Position numbers and translations under genes: made by a program. A stretch of DNA of 64,000 nucleotides. It comes from Chamaea fasciata (lineage: Eukaryota; Chordata; Aves; Passeriformes; Sylviidae). Within the stretch, counting starts at the first letter, position 1. Each line of letters begins with the position of its first letter. Location: the NCBI GenBank assembly GCA_029207755.1, contig JARCOQ010000002.1, positions 43,727,744 to 43,791,743 of the forward strand, in the 5' to 3' direction. The notes beneath the pieces are model-generated. The model worked only from the letters and a program-made list of their open reading frames with translations, made no database searches and was not told the DNA's origin. This document shows positions 14,401 to 26,400 of this stretch, piece by piece.

Positions 14401-17400
14401 ATGGTATTGCTCTGACAATTATTTTCAAGTTTGATCTTTATTCTTTGCAGGGTACATGCAACAAGAGCTCTAGACTTCAGCTTACACGATCCTTTCAGTA
14501 ACTTGTAATGAAAGGTCAAGATTCCTTCTAAAGTCGTAGTTGCTTATAGTGGCAAGAATAAAAATTCCTCAAAAACACTCTAAGTGAATTTTATTTCCAG
14601 GAATTAGTATTTATGTTGAAACAATTCCTTTAGTTCTGGAATATGTCACATTCAACTGCTTTGTCTTGCATTTTGATAGCTGCTTTCGTAGTTGCCTATT
14701 TGAGTTGAACACTGTCCTAGTGAAGAGATGGAATATTTGAAATATATCTAGAACTAGTGACTTGCAGGAGTTTTCATATCACATTTTTAATATCTGTTAC
14801 CTGTCATGAGATCCCTATCATGAAACAGACCTTCTAGAATTAAGTCTCTAAGGATGTACAAAGAGTCATGAAAGAAGGAATGAGTTTAGAATTAAATATA
14901 ATGAGAAGAATATTCAGGCTTTTTCATCCACCATAGACTTTGTGCTTTGGAAGAGGTTGGATTTGCAATATAATCTAGCCAAAATTAGGTCATCTCAATG
15001 CAGAATCTAGATGGAGTAGTGAAGGGGAGTTTTAGTCAGACTACTGTGCATCAAGCTTCCCCTCAGAGGGCCTTTATTCTCTTGGAATTTTTCTTCTGGA
15101 TTAGCTTAGTTTATTTGTATTTGGTTATTGTTACAGTTCAGGAGGGCTCATGTAACAACGCTTAAAACTCGGAGTCGGTTCTTCGGAGGGTTTGTAGCAA
15201 AGTTTATTGAGAGACAGATTCTTCTTATACAGTGTTTGGTACAATAGATAGGACTGGTCCTTTAGGGCACCACCTTTTTGTAAACATCTCTACCAGTAAA
15301 CAAGTTGGAAAAACACCAGATGTCAGGAGCGGGATAGCTACAAGATTGGTTTGGGTTCCTCATTATGATTTCCCAGGCCAGACTGAGAGAGTTCTGTTTT
15401 TGGCTTTCCCACAGGCTTCAAGCTTCTTGCCTGGAGCCAAAGAATCCATGTTCTGACCACTGTCAGTTCCCACACTTGGTAATCGATACAGTTTTCTTTA
15501 CTAATTTGATTGTGTTTTAACTTCAATTTTACTTGAAATTACAGTCTTCAAATGTGCATATTTTTATAGGATGCTGTAGATGTAAATTGGCACTTGGGAA
15601 GAAAATGCTTGATACTTTGTCTTGCAGATTGGTTTTGTGTTCATTTCATCTTGGAAGGAAACTTGAAGCTGTAGCTAGTTGACTGTGCAGGTTTTGTCTA
15701 GAGGCATTTTTTTCTACTGTTGAAATACCATGGGGAGCACAAGATGAAGGTAATACTTGATCTGAAATGGAAGATAATTGCCAAGAAAACAGCTTTGGAG
15801 AAAAAGGCTTGGGTGTCCCGGTGGAGAAGCTGAACTCAGGTTAGGAGTGTGCCCTTGCAGCAAAGATGGCCAGCTGGGTCCTGGATTGTCTCATAAAATG
15901 TCTGACCTCTGGAGGTCATCTGGTGCACCCCCAGCTCAAACAGGGTCACCTGGAGCAGGTCCTCCAGGACTACATCTGTTTGAGGTTTTGAGTATCTCCA
16001 AGGATGCGGACTCCCTACCTTATGTGGGCAACCTGTTGCTATATAAGCAAGAGTACAGCCAGCAGGACAGGGGAGGTGATTCTTGTGCCCCACACTGTCC
16101 CCCATCCTTCTGCTCTTGAGACTGCACCTGGAGTACAATGGCCAGTTTTGGATTTGACAGAATGAAAGGTATTGTCATACTGATGGAAGTTCAGTGGAGA
16201 GCTACCAGTTTGCTGAGATGGCTGGAGTACCTGATGTAGTAGGACAGGTTCAGGAGAGGTTACTGTGTTCAACCCTGAGAACCCTACAGCGGGATGAGTT
16301 AGCTAATGGGAGGAGACTGAAGAAGACAAACTCTAAGAAGAGTAGAGCAGTGGAAGGAAAAAAGGCGAGAGACAACTTGAAAACAAGGGGAAACTTACGT
16401 AGATAAAGAAACAGGTGGTTTGGTTTTTGTTTTTTGTTGCTGTGTGTTGGTTGGTTGATCTTTTTTGTAGGTTTTGTTTTGGTTTTTTTCTCTCCTATAA
16501 GGATGGTGAAATCCTCCTGAAGGGTTTTGGAGTGCTTGTCCTTGGGGATGCTCAAATTTGACTGGACAAGATCCTTAGCAAACACCTCTGGACCTGCTTT
16601 GAGCAGGCGGCTGCACTTGACCTCAGGAGGTCTCCTCTAGTCCATATGATTCTGTGATTTTGTTCTTCTGAAACAAAGAAGGAAGCAGTGATTTTTAAAA
16701 TAAAGACTCAAAATTCTGCATTTTGTGTTCCCTCTTAGTCACTAGTGAAGATTTTGGTATTTTGTTCTGGTTTTCCTCTGCCAGTGAAGATCTTTTTGTG
16801 TCCTGCCATGAAATATCAATAACATTGACACAGCTTTAATGTTTTCCTTGATTTTTTTTTTTTAAACACCCGCTTTTCCTTGAGGGTGGTTAAAAAATTA
16901 AATATGTACTGTAGTAAGAACCTGAGAAAGCTGTCATCACAGTTCTCAAGAGGGATTGAAACTCCTGCAGTGATGTCAGTGGGCGTACATGGAAGAGTAA
17001 GGCCAGGGCAGGAACTTAGGATATTTTCCTCTAAGCATTCTCTTAGCTTCTGACTCTTTAGAGGTCAGGGCATCCCTTGAACCTGATGCAATGTTCCTAT
17101 ATGCTATTACTGGCAAATCTCTTCCATTAGTGTTTGTTCAGTCTCCTTATGAATGCATGCAAACAGTGTTTCCACCCATGATTCTCTTTGGTAAGAGGTT
17201 CTGCTGACCTGGTGTTTGTTACATGAAGAGCTGTCTCCTGTTTATTTTCAAATTTCCGTTGATACTCATGTGATTTGGCGTAGTTGTTTATATTAGAAAA
17301 TACACTGAGCAGTTGATCCATAGTGCCCTGCATAATACCATTTTTGGTTCTGTCATTATTTTCCCATTGTTTCCAGGCCAAAAATCCTTACCTCAGAAGA

Positions 17401-20400
17401 ATGCTTTGACCCTCTCTATTACAGTAGCTCTCCTTTATTTTAGTGAATCTTCTGTGTGTTTATGGCAGCTAGAAGGGTACTTCGAGAGAAAGGATTCTCA
17501 AATGTTACTTTTTCCACGGAATGAAGTTAATACTGCAGGTTCTTAGAGATGAAGGAGATTATGTTGGGAAGATTTGAGAGTAGAAATATAAGTTAGCTGA
17601 GAAACTTGATAGTCTCATCTGGAAATTTCATGCTTATGAACAGAAAAGCACTCTTGGTTTGCATTATGGGTATTCAAAAACATTGGAACTATAGTGAGGC
17701 TCTCTGTTGGTGTTGTCAGTGGAGGAAGTTGTTGAGTTAGACCCTTAAAAATAAATTTTTGAGACACGTGTAAGAGTGATTGAATACTTCGAGGTATGCA
17801 TTAGTCTTTTTTTAACAATACTGTGGTACTCCTTGAGGGTTTTTTTGAATGGTTTTATTATTTGAACTTGGAAGTTCAGGGAGTCCTGGAAAGAGTAATA
17901 AAAATTCAAGAAAAAATGTTTAGCGTGAGGGAGATGATGATTACAACATCTTAGGAGCAATACATTTAAGGAAGGTTTGGGCCTTCTAATTTTCTTTTTT
18001 TCTCCATGCCCTATCTTCTTCACTCATATAACAATATGTTTAAATTTCTAATAATGCAGAATTGCTCAAATATTCTTTTAAGTTGTTACTACAAGAATAA
18101 CATGACGGCTTTGTTATTATAGTTTTGCTCCTACCCACAAAATCTTCTGCACTGTTGGCATGTTTTTTGGATATTCTTATTCTTTGTAGTCTTGATAAAT
18201 TAGATCTAGGTTTGCTAGATTATTACTAGATAGGAATAAAAAATTTTCTTGCTTTAAAATTTGAAAGAGATGGGATGAAGTCAGTAAACAACTCCAGTAT
18301 TTTGAAGATGTATGAAATTCAAAAGTGATTGACATGCTGTTGCACTGTTCTTGGTGTGCATGATCCTTTCTTGATATCACCTAAATGATGAGATATTTGA
18401 GATGCTGGTTAGCAAAAGCTATTTCAAGGAATTTTTGTTGAAACATACAGTTTGCTGACACAATGAATTTTTTTCCCTTTATGCCCTAATCCATTTACTA
18501 TGAACTTATTTATTAAAACTTATACTTTTGTCATGCTGTTTCTTGAAGTCACTGTAGCCTCTGTTGAATTTCTCTTTTGGATATGGGACTTGTGAAAGTT
18601 TCATTTGCCTGTGCATTTTTTGCTGACTATATTGCTGAATGCTCTTCATAAAGTTGTTTGCCAGCATATTTGCATCAATGCTTCTAGATTTACATTTTGG
18701 TTTATTCTGGAGCTACCAAGGCTATTTGTGGAAGCTGATCTTTTTATGGTGGTTGTCTGTTAAGCACTTTCCAAGAAATCAAGTCCTTCTTAAATTGTAG
18801 CCTCCTGTATTACTAGTAACATAACCCAGAGTTTTCTGGATGCCCTGCTTTTGTTTCTTAGCCTGCCAAAGGAGATGAATGTGTAGCAGCAGAATAGCTC
18901 CAACTCACAGAACAACACACCCGATACATTTTGGTCTTGGTACTAAGTGCCAATTTTGTCAATATTGTGGCTGATTAGGAAGATAACCAAGTTGAAAAGA
19001 TAATGGGTAACAAGTTTAAAGATAAATGGAAAAAAGTTAAAACAGTAAGGAAATAACCTAGAGTCCTGTTTTATACCCTCTCTAGGTAGGAGCTTGATAT
19101 CTTGAAGGTTTCATCCAAAGGTTTCATCCAAACAGCTTGTAAAAATTGTGAAGTTGTGTGGAAATTTTGCTGGTGTCTGCAAGTTGCTACATCTGATTTG
19201 TGTCACAGGCGTGTGGATTTATATGTTTCTATGCGGATGCTCTTAGTTTAGGAAAGATGACGTTATAAACCCATAAATTTCATCTCTAGCTATCTGTAAG
19301 ACTAGATTTAACTAGTTTTCAAATTTGAGTACTAAAAAATAGGAAGAGCAAAGATATCCTCTGAAGCTTCTCTCACTCTGAGTGAAGTGAAGCACTTACG
19401 AAATGTGCTTTGCCTTTCCTTCCCCTTTCCATCCTTGAAAATAGGAAACAGGAGAAAGGGCGCCAGAATAATTTCTTTAGAAGGGAAGAGATCTTAAGTG
19501 CCTAAGTGATGATTTTCTAATACTTAATAAGGCAGGAGTCTGTCTAGTAGGAGGCCCATCATTTTTGGTGAGGAATTTTCTCTATCACTGTCAAGACCAC
19601 AATACTATTTCTATGGGCAGAGAAGGTGTCTAGATACTTTTTTCTGAAACTTGTTTTATCATGGCTTGAGATACTTGCCTGACATTGGCATATGTAATAT
19701 ATGTAGCACATCAGAATTACTGATTTTGGATGTTGACTATGTCATTGGTATTTCTGCTCTGTGCAGCTTTTTCTGCGCTTTTTATAGAACGTTTGTTCCA
19801 TTCTGTGGAGAACTGTTGATGGACTGACTGCTCTGTTGAGAGATGTCAAAATCGAGTCTGTTATCAGGTTCATGGAGTCACAGTTCAGCATAGAAACTCT
19901 GCAGTGTGTTCCTCCTGCCTGAAGGATTGGAGATACAATTTTTTTCCCCCAAAGTTTATTTATTCTTCATAACTTCTTTGCTGTGCAGGTGACTGCACAA
20001 TGGAACAGATTGCCCAGGGAAGTTTTGGAGTCTCCCTCACTGGAGATATTCATGAACCATCTGGGATGCAATCCTGTGCAATGTGCTCTAGGAAGAAGTA
20101 GAGGGAAATAGAGTTGCTTCAAACTCTTCAACTCAGCACAACTTGTTGCATACTCTTACCACAGTTCAGTTTGCAGACGGTGGGGTTTGAGATGGAATTG
20201 AGATGTTTTGGTCTGTTTGAGATTTTTGAAGGGGGCTGTGTGTATGTGTGTGTCTTTACACAGAAGGTTAGTTTTAGCTGGCTTTTCCCCAGGAGTAAAA
20301 GACCCTAGTTCAGCAACCGTAGTGCTAAAGGCTCTTGAGATGTCGATCAGGAGAGTTAATATAAGAAGGATCTGATGAGGGAGCAGATGACAGAAATAAA

Positions 20401-23400
20401 ATTTCTCCTTTGTGTTTTTTTTTTTTTAAGACCATAATTTAAGTCAAAAGCCAAGCATAGTTTTAACTAACTCATTGTTTTGCTTTTTTTATGTTTTAGA
20501 AATGTGGCCAATTAACATCTTGTACTGGCTGCAGAGCTCAGTGCAGGTTTTTTGACATGACTCAGTGCATAGGACCTAATGGATATATGGAGCCATACTG
20601 CTCAACTGTATGCATGAACACACACAAATCAAAACATGCAAAATCACAAAGTAAGTGTAAAGGATGATGGGCTTTTATCGCTGCTAAGAGTAGACTTTTT
20701 TTAAAGTTTGAACACTGGGGGCGGGTGAGTTTGTTTTGCAGTTAGTCTATGCAGATGTGACTTTATAGTGTTTATCTTCATTAAAATAGAAAAACAAAAA
20801 AAAACCAAAACAAATCTTCTGTTGAACACCAGTAAACGGACCCATGAGGATTAATTTTCCTCACTGGCCTTTTTTTGTGATGTTGGAAAGACTTTTCAAC
20901 TGTCTTAAGGCTTCCTGTGAAAAAAATGCTGAAGCGTAATGTGCTCCGATGTGTGCCAGGATGATAGTGCAGTTTTTTTGCATGTGAATTAATATTCTCT
21001 GAATTCTCATATGAATCCCACCCTGGATTTTTTTTTCCAGTCAGGCAGGAGATGGATAAGAAGAGAGGTAGTTATAATGCATATAGATACTCTCTAGGTA
21101 AAGTTTTTGATTTGGTAAATAATTCAAAACGTGTGTTCTTCAGTATGCAAAGCAGATCTCAACTTGAAGTTGAACATGCTCCAGTGAATTTTATGGAAGA
21201 AGGTCTTTTCATATTTAGTACTGATATTTAGTTGAAAGTATTTATCCAAACATCTGTAATTTCTTTTGTTTTGGGTGACTTGTAGAAGCTGACTGGGAAA
21301 CAGACTAGTCTTAGTTTTCTACACTGAAAAACTAAAAAGGGCTCACCTATAATACTCCTTTTTTCCTGTTATTTTCTGTTTATTTTGTTTGTAAACTACG
21401 TTTTTCTTTTAGGTATGGAAATTATTTGCCACTTTTGTAAGCGAAACTCTTTACCTCAATATCAAGCCACAATGCCTGATGGAAAACTGTGCAACTTTTG
21501 CAGTTCCAGTTGTGTAGCTAAATTTCAGGTTAGCTGTTGTGTTAAATCTTTTCCTCCCTAAATATTTGTGTGCCTGTGTTTGTGTTAAGTATTTGAGTAT
21601 TAAACTGACTTGTTTGTATATATATATATATATATACATGCTTGAGAGTTACAATTAACATAGCAGGTGCTCCTGGCTTATAACAATTTCTTTGGTCAAA
21701 GTGCTGTTTCATACGGATAACGCTGCTGTCTTAAACATTTGAAATTGGATAATAAAAACCAATTTGTGCTTTATATTGCTAGAAAACACAAAGCTGTATT
21801 GCTGCTCATCTTACTTTTACCATTTTAGCCTCTTCATGGATGTGAGCCTTGCTGTTTTGCATTGAAGATTAACAAATTTAGCCTCTTTTGTACCAAACAC
21901 AATAACAAAATTCTCATGTTGAATTAGAACTAACAAAGGTCTGCCATGGAGAAAAGTGATTCCTTCTGAAATGAAAGGTTAGAGCCTCAGCCATTTCAAT
22001 TGTGGACAAAACTAGCAGTTTAAATTGTGGCCAGAAGCTGGGGGGTTGCAAGGCTAAGGACATGCCCTCTGGATGAGGCTGCTCTGCTTGTTGAAAGTAT
22101 CATATTTTCAGCATGAATTAAGGTTAAAGCTTAAGTGAAATGTGTTATAGCCATTAATCTCTTGGTGATCAAAGGATATCTTTAAAGAATATTTCAATTT
22201 TTGTATGTAAAAACATTTTTCCCAGATTCACAATGGATATTTGATAATTGCTTCCTCATGTGTTGTTGAAGAGTTACGCCCACACAGGGTTTTCCCATTT
22301 GTCATTGAACTTTGCTGTTTTCTATCAACTGGACAACTGGACTGGTCTTTTAATTGCTTCTTTAATATACTCTGGGTAGGACCTCTGTCATGCAGCCATG
22401 TTTCCATCATAACCAGTTTGGTAGGTGTCTGTCAGTGGAACTGATTAACAGAATACCTGTGTACTGTTAGTATGTAAGGACAGACCTGTAATACTTGCAA
22501 ACTCGTTTAACATCTATTTTATTGTACATGATTTTACAATTAATTGCATCCCCAAGGGCTCTTGTAACAAATACAGCCAGGGAATGATGAATTCAACCTT
22601 GGCCTTCTTGGATTTGCACGAGTCAACATTAAGCAACATTATTGAATAGAACTGCCAGATCATTTAATGCTGCTTGTGGGTTTGTGGTCTTACTGAGTCC
22701 TTGTGCTCATGCTTCTATTGCAGTCTCAGTGCTGCACGTAGATCTCTTCTCAGTGTTGTAGTGGAGTTTAATTGAAGCAGCCTTGCAGTCTGTGAGTTCT
22801 CAGTAAAGACCAAGAATGCGTAGGTTGTCACTTGCTTACAAGTAGTTTGCTCAACAAGCTCTGTTGGATTTTAACTTTTGATACCGTTTGTATAGTCACT
22901 GTGTAGAAGAATAAAATGTATTCACCATAAGGCTAGAGTTGAATGTATGAGAACAGCTTCTTTGTTCTGTTCATTTAGTATTTAGGTGGAAAGGATGGTA
23001 TACCACAATGTGAGCATTGGGCTGTAAGTGTTCCCTTGAGGCTTCTCTTGTACCTAAGTGACATGTAAGGTATTGAACCTAAATTTAAAAAATGGTCAAT
23101 TTCCTACGGTGCTCCGTATTTTTATAGTATTAGTGTTTACTAATGGAGATAACTCTTGTTTTAATTTTCTAGCCTTTTATTCATCCCTTTTTCCTGCTGT
23201 GTCTGTTCTTCCTAGACTTCTTTCTTTAAGGGTTATCCTCAGAACAGAATAATTGCTATTTCAGGCCTGTGTTTCCTCCTTTCTGCAAGTATTTTAGGCC
23301 TTTTGGTTTAAAAATGTGTACGTTTGTTTCACAGAACTTCTAGATTGATTATAATTGTGTCTTCCAAGTAACCTTTTATTTCTAGCTAGTTGTTCTTTTA

Positions 23401-26400
23401 ATGTATTGAAATACCGAAAAGATTCAGCTGAGCAACATGTTGTACAGTTTATGTCCATATCTACATTCTCCTTTGAGCAGCCAGTCTGTAAGAGCATTTG
23501 ATCTTGTAAGAAAGAGAATGAAAGAGAGAGAACAGCCTGCTTTATGTGGTTTCTGTTTGGTAGTTGGTGGTAAAATGGTGGGACTGAGTCTTTTCTTCCA
23601 CACTCTGTCTTGGAGGATGTTATTGCAGTGTTGAAGATGGAACTGTTTCCAAGGTGTACTGTTTAAAATCAATATCTATACTGATACTTTTAATGGGTCA
23701 GTTGAAGATCTTGCTGTTAAGGGAAAAATAAACTACTGATTATTTATTGTGAACACGGAGGCTGTAATACAAGTGTCTTCCTAAATTTAGCAGCTGTATA
23801 AGTGTCTGACAGTACAAGCAATCTTGCAAAACACAGATCGGTGCAAAAATTTGTGCTAAAGCTTTAATTGGTTTGGGTTTTGCTTCCAATTTTTGGATGT
23901 ATCTGGAGAATTGTAGGACCAATTAAGAATTAAAAGTACAATGGTTTTTAGCAGGATACTCTCTCTGGTTATTCACTTATGCTGTTCTCTTTCACCATTG
24001 TGATGGTGCCTGGAGGTGTTCTTGGCTATATACATTACATCTCTTTCTTGTACACACGTGTGTGCACACAGACAAATACTCTTCTAAATTTGATAATAAT
24101 AAAAATATTTAAGGCTTCCAAGCCCAGGCTGTAAGGTCTCTGTGTGCATGAGTGCAAGGGAAGTATTTGTTTCCTTCCCTGTTTAATTTAATGCCCTTGA
24201 GTTTGCTTGTGGAACGGTCCTAGTGAATGAGAGCATGTAGAAGGTTCCTCATAAGTGCTTCTCTCATGCGCGTTAAGAACAGTTTGATTCTTTCAAAGGT
24301 GGAGTTTGTTTGTTTTTTCTCAGCTGGAAAAAACAACTAGCCTTAGTCTGGCTGCCTACTAGCTCTTCCACATGTACACTTATGTACAGAAATGTTTCCA
24401 CAATTGATTTCATGTTGCTGTGAGCAAGGGTAACCCTCTGTCACATATGCTGCCATGGCAGGGGCTGGCCAGAAGCTTGTACTGCTGTGGTGGTCTTCTC
24501 AGAAGATCCTGGGCTGTGCCTGCCTAGTGTTCATTATTAAACTGGCAACTTAGAGCAGTTCGAGCTGGTTGCATTGAAGGCTGAAAAGGGTTTACAATGG
24601 TTTGGTTGTTTTTTTTTTTTGCTTTGCTTACACTTCCCATGCTCTTGTTATTCAAGGCAGGCTCACAGAGGAACAAACATAGGTACATGACTTCAAAGAT
24701 GTCTTTGATACAACACGGCATAGCTAAAACTTTGTGTTCAGGGTGACTGGTGAGGGATTTTAATGAATATATGATTTTTTTCTTTTATTATTCTTTGTGT
24801 GTAATTATGCTCCCAAATAATTCCTAAAGGTACTTTAAGTACCTTTTAAGTTAGAAGCAAAGCAAGATGGTGAAAATACTACATGCATGTCATCCTGAGT
24901 CAAAATATTATGCAGAAGCAGTTCTTAATTGTAAGCAGGATAATTGAAACTTTACAGAGACATACAAAATAATGTTGTGATTAACTTGGTTTAAAAACAG
25001 TCTTCTGCTTGGTTTAGAACTTTCAGTAATAGGAATTCAGTTCTTTACAGATTTTTCTGGAAAAATACTTAATTAACCAGAGGAGCTCACGATAAAAAAC
25101 ATTACTTTCGGGGTTTTTTTGGAAACAGTAATGCTTAATAGCTTAGATTTGTTTAATCTATAGTTACACATAAATTTCCTTTAAAACAATTTCTCATTTT
25201 AAATAATCTCAAACTTTGCTCTTCTCACTTCTCTAGCTTTTTGTTATTTTTTGATTACCAGTGCTCTCGACTTTGTGAGTCTCAATTTCTACCCCAGTAA
25301 ACAGTAATGGAAAGAAATAAAAGAAGGTAACTGTGGCGTACTTCAGAAAACAATGAAAATTTACATTTTACTTTTAACTTATAGCCCTCACAATAAGTAT
25401 TTGGGTCCCATATATAAAGGTAACTACAGATTTGAAAGATAAGAGTTACTTTTCATTTGATGACCACTTAGTATATTTCATCTTCATTCCTCCCTCTGTC
25501 TTCAGTGTTTCTGTACAAGTTGCCACATCTGCTAGTTCTTTACATCTCTGTTGTTCCTGAACTGGAGGTGCTGGGTATTTTTGATTACTTTTCATTTTCA
25601 ATGAGAGCTTCTAGGGCTTCCATAAGCCACACAGCAGCATGTGTCTAGCATGGTGTTTGCACCGTGAAGACACCTGCAAAGGCAGAAGTGCACAGGTTGA
25701 ACCTTCCAGTTAAAAATGCCTTTGTGGCTCTCATGTTTGTGCAAGTCTTCAGCTACTTAGAGCAGCCAAAGTGAAGCAAACCTTGCTCAGCCACAGGGAC
25801 ATTTGCTGGATATCATGGAAGAAATATGATGATATTGTATGTAGGCATCAGAAAAAAGTTGTTGTAGAAGTTTTTTATATAAGATGTTACAGGCCGGTGG
25901 GTCACTGAGGTACGGGTGTCATCTTTTTGCTGCCTGGAATTTAGTTCTCAGTTCCTGCCTGAACTGAGATTGTGATTTCCCAATCATAGGATTGAGATTT
26001 CCTCAATCCTGTGATTGGGAAATATGCATGACTACTTAATGTCTGCAAACTCTTGATACAGAATTAATGCAGCTGCATAAAATGATACTGTTTGCACTGC
26101 CAGCTAGCACTCAACAATACCAGCCCACATAGATCAGGGTTTATATCAGCAATAAGTCTCAACATAGTTTTTAATTTATTTTTTAGTGTAGGTGAACCCT
26201 TACTAGTATGAGAGTCTGAAGAAAGGTGTCCTGGAACAGAAATGTTCTGGATTTTCAGTGTTAAACAATGGAGAAGTAGTAACAAATCTGTCTGAAAAGA
26301 ATTTGTATTTAAATATGTTTGTTTTGTTGCAAATAGTGTGGGAAAGTTTTTTGAGAAGACAGATGTAAGAAGTTGTCCTGGATTCTTCAAGTGTCTGTGA

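Larger units (their letters stand above)
6494..20499 (+). other. Intron W3-W4, 14 kb
   Basis: Largest intron in the window, phase 0, gtaacg ... atgttttag. It holds CR1 fragments (about 8330-9545, 15895-16050, 16095-16665, 19990-20100), an LTR-like piece (15151-15474) and a 13-bp tandem duplication at 19107-19132. I searched it by eye for the short linker exon I believe mammalian ZMYM2 has here and did not find it. The rest is AT-rich DNA with short open frames that resemble no known protein. Confidence 0.85.

Noticed and set aside
14440..14510. Strong acceptor-like tract (tttattctttgcag) followed by a short open frame
   Set aside because: Tested as the missing linker exon between W3 and W4: the translation does not resemble it and it meets a stop without a suitable donor.
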